Shown piece after piece: positions 17,601-18,030 of a stretch of 18,030 bases of DNA. Each line of letters starts with the position of its first letter. The first letter of the stretch is position 1. Under the pieces are notes generated by a model. The model had not been told where the DNA came from. It did no database searches and saw nothing but the letters and a program-made list of their open reading frames with translations. The position numbers and the translations under genes were made by a program. This DNA comes from UBA1672 sp050633505 (GTDB taxonomy: Bacteria; Pseudomonadota; Alphaproteobacteria; Micavibrionales; Micavibrionaceae), in assembly GCA_050633505.1 (NCBI GenBank), contig JBOEGQ010000011.1:1-18030 (forward strand), read 5' to 3'.

Positions 17601-18030
17601 ATCGGCTCTGCGAATGCGGATACGATAGGCGGTGATGTGAATGATAACGTGTTGAGCGGCCTTGGCGGTGATGACACGATAGACGGCGCAGGCGGTGATG
17701 ACACGGTAGATGGCGGCAGTGGTGATGACACGTTGCTTGGTGGTGCGGGTGATGACAGTTTCACAGGTGGTGCGGGAACAGATACCGTTGATTATAGTTC
17801 TGCCGCGGCAGGTGTTGTTGTTGATCTTGATGGTGGTGTTGCCACAGATGATGGTGATGGCGGCAATGATACTTTGGCGACGATTGAGAATGTAACGGGC
17901 TCTGCCAATGATGATGACATTACCGGCGATGCAGGTGACAACGCATTGGATGGTGGTGCGGGTGATGATGTCATGGATGGTGGTGCGGGGAACGATACCC
18001 TGAGCGGTGGTACGGGTACGGATACTGCGG
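11604..18030 (+). CDS. Giant RTX calcium-binding type I secretion substrate, probable adhesin (3' end outside window)
   Basis: Open for 2,142 codons from the TTG start to the right edge, so the C-terminal secretion signal is not seen. Residues 1-130 form an N-terminal domain with VAVQPGAQVNVDG, a hydrophobic IVLIGAALFMF and LQDYIAISSILP, like the first domain of other giant type I substrates. Residues 130-215 are a Ser/Glu/Asp-rich acidic linker. Residues about 215-430 are beta-rich and Ig-like (TISGLPAGFSILGATLTPDGY). From about residue 440 on it is RTX sequence of the GGAGDDTL type, which binds Ca2+ and folds as a beta-roll outside the cell, interrupted by three kinds of fixed-length modules. 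It lies beside a complete exporter. Adhesin is more likely than toxin, as no enzyme domain or RtxC acyltransferase is present, but the missing C-terminus could change this. No retention-module AAG cleavage motif is seen near the N-terminus. Confidence 0.93.
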   Translation, partial: MEGDSEQETVENAPVEEVNVAMPADGGKTSVAVQPGAQVNVDGINIDDAKVDIVGSDVIISDPQTQAQIVLIGAALFMFDEEGGITFFFDDESVSIEVLLSAMGEVGNLTLQDYIAISSILPETSEEEEQNGSEGESDSDESATTEFVLVSVADDEAQFHVESPEEFTSNFEDSSSSSAPATAVDEAGSFDQPPQDSSSSSSAQEDEEETMTGEADPQPEDLVLFEANLLQVSSQSGVEEVSPGVFKLVFDGGGGSEASFFSPDNDVQYSTEVINLADETSDVVVYADNPDFYDATTMSRVIEITPLFPDGFVLTEITISGLPAGFSILGATLTPDGYVITDPAVLAGGASQIVVQYDVPSTQNFVLDISLQGEFDPVLYQTLNPDGPLIIPSETTVEVSGQQRVEVRDVAGPSDLNYVDGNGDVVWVLANNPNDNRVFTGSGDDIIYGGLADDTINGGAGDDQIFGDTGDDVLVGSDGDDFFDPGAGDDTISGDGGTDTVDLSAGDLSVVLDLGVLVGGYATAAIDEFGVNQQYDRIRGVENIITGGAADTITGDDADNLIETGAGDDTLFASGGADTLDGESGVDTVDYTSLNGSVNFISVTLNGAINATVTVDGGVNQTIRNIENVTGTSGDDSITGDALDNVLSGSDGDDTLAGRGGADTLDGGSGSDTASYSLAAAGVVVSLVSGSATNDGDGSTDTLVSIENLTGSAFDDSLTGDGNANILDGLAGNDTLDGGGGTDTFIASAGNDTVDGGADVDVIDYSALGGVNFISVTLNGSANATVTVDGGDDDTIRNVENVIGSTGNDTIFGDASDNIIDGFSGDDNVGGGAGNDTLDGGAGIDTADYSIAAAGVVVDLGGGVASNDGDGGSDTLANIENVLGSASGDIISGDAFDNVLQGAAGGDTLYGAGGNDTLDGGTGSDTADYSFASSAVTVDLGANSASNDGDGGSDTLIAIENVAGSNFNDTLDGDANDNVISGGAGNDTIDGGAGTDTLDGDAGADTFLASVGNNTIDGGADTDTIDYSGLGGVNFINVTLQGSSSTTVIVDGGDNDFIQNVENVTATAGDDTVTGDIFVNTILGLAGDDTIRGGAGSDILDGGTGTDTLRFDELTGLGVTLDIGGSTASYAVDGSIDSFSNFEIYYTTLNDDTVIGSLAADTVFTLDGDDTIQGSAGNDILDGGVGADTIDYSALAGVNFVTVTLAGGAAATVTVDGGDDDTISNIENVTGTSGDDIITGDALVNHLVGGAGDDTLDGGAGDDILEGGSDDDTLIGGAGDDTVDGGTGSDTIDYSTATAGVNVNLSAGEATDDGEGGSDILNAVENIVGSNNDDTLVGNGVANIIQAGTGNDTVSGGGGSDTLDGGVGSDTLRFDDLTGLGIAIDIQAGTATYAVDGSTDTFSNFETYYLSNQDDTISGSLGADLIFALAGDDTFNASAGTDTLDGGAGDDTIDYSALGGVTSINVTLNENIATTVTVVGGDDDSIVNIENVTGTSGDDTITGDNLDNALLGDAGDDIIRGGGGDDTLDGGAGTDTVRFDDLLGAGITLDVAGGSATYAGDGSVDTLSNFEIYYTSNQDDVITGSAGADTIFALAGDDDITASAGTDTLDGGAGSDTVDYSSLVGVTSVSVTLNGGVAATVTVVGGDDDSIVNIENVVGSAGDDTLTGDVNDNVLSGNDGDDVLDGGAGDDTLDGGLGDDTFVSSSGNDDYIGGTGTDEIDFSAAASGVVADLSSNVISNDGDGGNDTISGIENVTGSANADVISGNNSANILDGGAGNDTLYGAGGNDELIGGAGTDTADYSSAAAGVVVDLDGGVATDDGDGGSDTLLSIEDVIGSGFDDVIDGSAGVNDIDGGAGDDTLGASAGSDTIDGGAGTDTLDYSGLAGVTGISVTLNGSTDATVTVTGGDDDTVRNIESITASSGDDVLIGDANANTLDGGAGDDTLSGRGGADTLIGGAGTDTVTYASAVGAVNVDLDAGSAGIDGDGSTDTLSGIENVIGSANADTIGGDVNDNVLSGLGGDDTIDGAGGDDTVDGGSGDDTLLGGAGDDSFTGGAGTDTVDYSSAAAGVVVDLDGGVATDDGDGGNDTLATIENVTGSANDDDITGDAGDNALDGGAGDDVMDGGAGNDTLSGGTGTDTA
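14922..16325 (+). repeat. Type C inter-RTX modules (40 residues)
   Basis: Cores at 14922-15041, 15711-15830 and 16206-16325, each exactly 120 bp. The pattern is DTLRFDELTGLGVTLDI, then a YAVDGSxDxFSNFE turn ending in IYY or TYY. All three are followed by a type B module after exactly 123 bp. The Tyr pair and the Arg-Phe-Asp opening set this type apart from A and B. Confidence 0.82.
15711..16574 (+). repeat. Tandem duplication of a C-B module pair, 495-bp period
   Basis: The C module at 15711 recurs at 16206 and the B module at 15954 recurs at 16449, both offset by exactly 495 bp (165 residues). A 47-bp identical run in the B modules (from 16026 and from 16521) shows this is a more recent duplication or gene-conversion event than the rest of the array, where copies share protein pattern but differ at many bases. 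Confidence 0.8.

Larger units (their letters stand above)
13098..17894 (+). repeat. Type A inter-RTX modules (38 residues)
   Basis: Cores run from the Asp of DTxDYS to the end of IENV: 13617-13730, 14136-14249, 14376-14489, 15471-15584, 16755-16868, 16995-17108, 17487-17600 and 17781-17894, each exactly 114 bp. A more divergent first copy (13098-13235) is 46 residues, and another begins at 18021. The pattern is DTxDYSxAAAGVVVDL, then an AxxDGDGGSDTL turn and IENV. This is the common insert of many bacterial RTX proteins and probably extends the beta-roll by a different turn. The copies at 16995 and 17781 share a 29-bp identical run and lie 786 bp apart. Confidence 0.85.
12921..18030 (+). repeat. 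RTX nonapeptide blocks with fixed lengths
   Basis: Blocks of GGxGxDxLx-type nonapeptides separate the modules listed in the next three entries. From the end of one module to the start of the next the spacers are 126 bp (42 residues) in eleven cases, 180 bp in four (14490-14669, 15291-15470, 16575-16754, 17601-17780), 153 bp once (13731-13883) and 123 bp in the three places where a C module precedes a B module. Thus 153 = 126 + 27 and 180 = 126 + 54, i.e. one or two extra nonapeptides. Block ends typically read GSxxDDT-GDxxDN. Confidence 0.9.

Noticed and set aside
12940..17974. Many minus-strand His/Arg- or Ser/Pro-rich reading frames in the RTX region
   Set aside because: They are antisense shadows of the GGT/GAT-rich repeat codons and have the composition expected from that, with no independent support.
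12921..18030. CRISPR-like array
   Set aside because: The repetition is in frame, protein-level and of variable DNA identity, with no constant short repeat separated by unique spacers.

Overview
The window looks like chromosomal DNA of an alphaproteobacterium. The first ~17 bases match the conserved 3' end of alphaproteobacterial 23S rRNA and are followed by a spacer, a typical alphaproteobacterial 5S rRNA and a rho-independent terminator. Base composition is moderately AT-rich up to about 11.6 kb and visibly richer in G in the repeat gene that fills the rest. No genus is claimed.

Layout. Positions 1-370: end of an rRNA operon. 477-1109 (-): an unrecognised 210-residue protein pointing towards the rRNA terminator. 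1258-2355 (+): an APS kinase (CysC) joined to the last beta-barrel of CysN, without the CysN GTPase domain. 2508-6314 (+): a tight three-gene operon with a MotA/TolQ/ExbB-like protein carrying a long cytoplasmic tail, a MotB/OmpA-like partner and a TolC-type outer-membrane channel. 6329-11259 (-): a convergent operon, read in the order signal-peptide coiled-coil protein, small unknown protein, LapB/LssB-type ABC exporter and HlyD-type membrane-fusion protein. 11260-11603: a 344-bp divergent regulatory region. 11604 to the right edge (+, open): a giant acidic RTX protein, at least 2,142 residues in the window with no stop reached.

How they fit together. The ABC exporter, HlyD adaptor and TolC channel form a complete type I secretion system, and the giant RTX gene next to it is the obvious substrate. 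The unusual part is that the TolC gene is co-transcribed with a pair that looks like an ion-driven stator or motor: a four-helix MotA/TolQ-like subunit and a single-helix subunit with an intramembrane aspartate and an OmpA-like periplasmic domain. My main hypothesis is a proton- or sodium-motive-force-powered accessory to type I secretion or surface display of a giant RTX adhesin. Two unknown proteins in the ABC/HlyD operon may belong to the same machine.

The RTX protein is strikingly regular. Three module types of 38, 42 and 40 residues alternate with RTX blocks whose lengths are almost always 42 residues, or 42 plus 9 or 18. That is what one expects if blocks grow by whole calcium-binding nonapeptides. 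One C-B module pair has been duplicated in tandem at exactly 495 bp.
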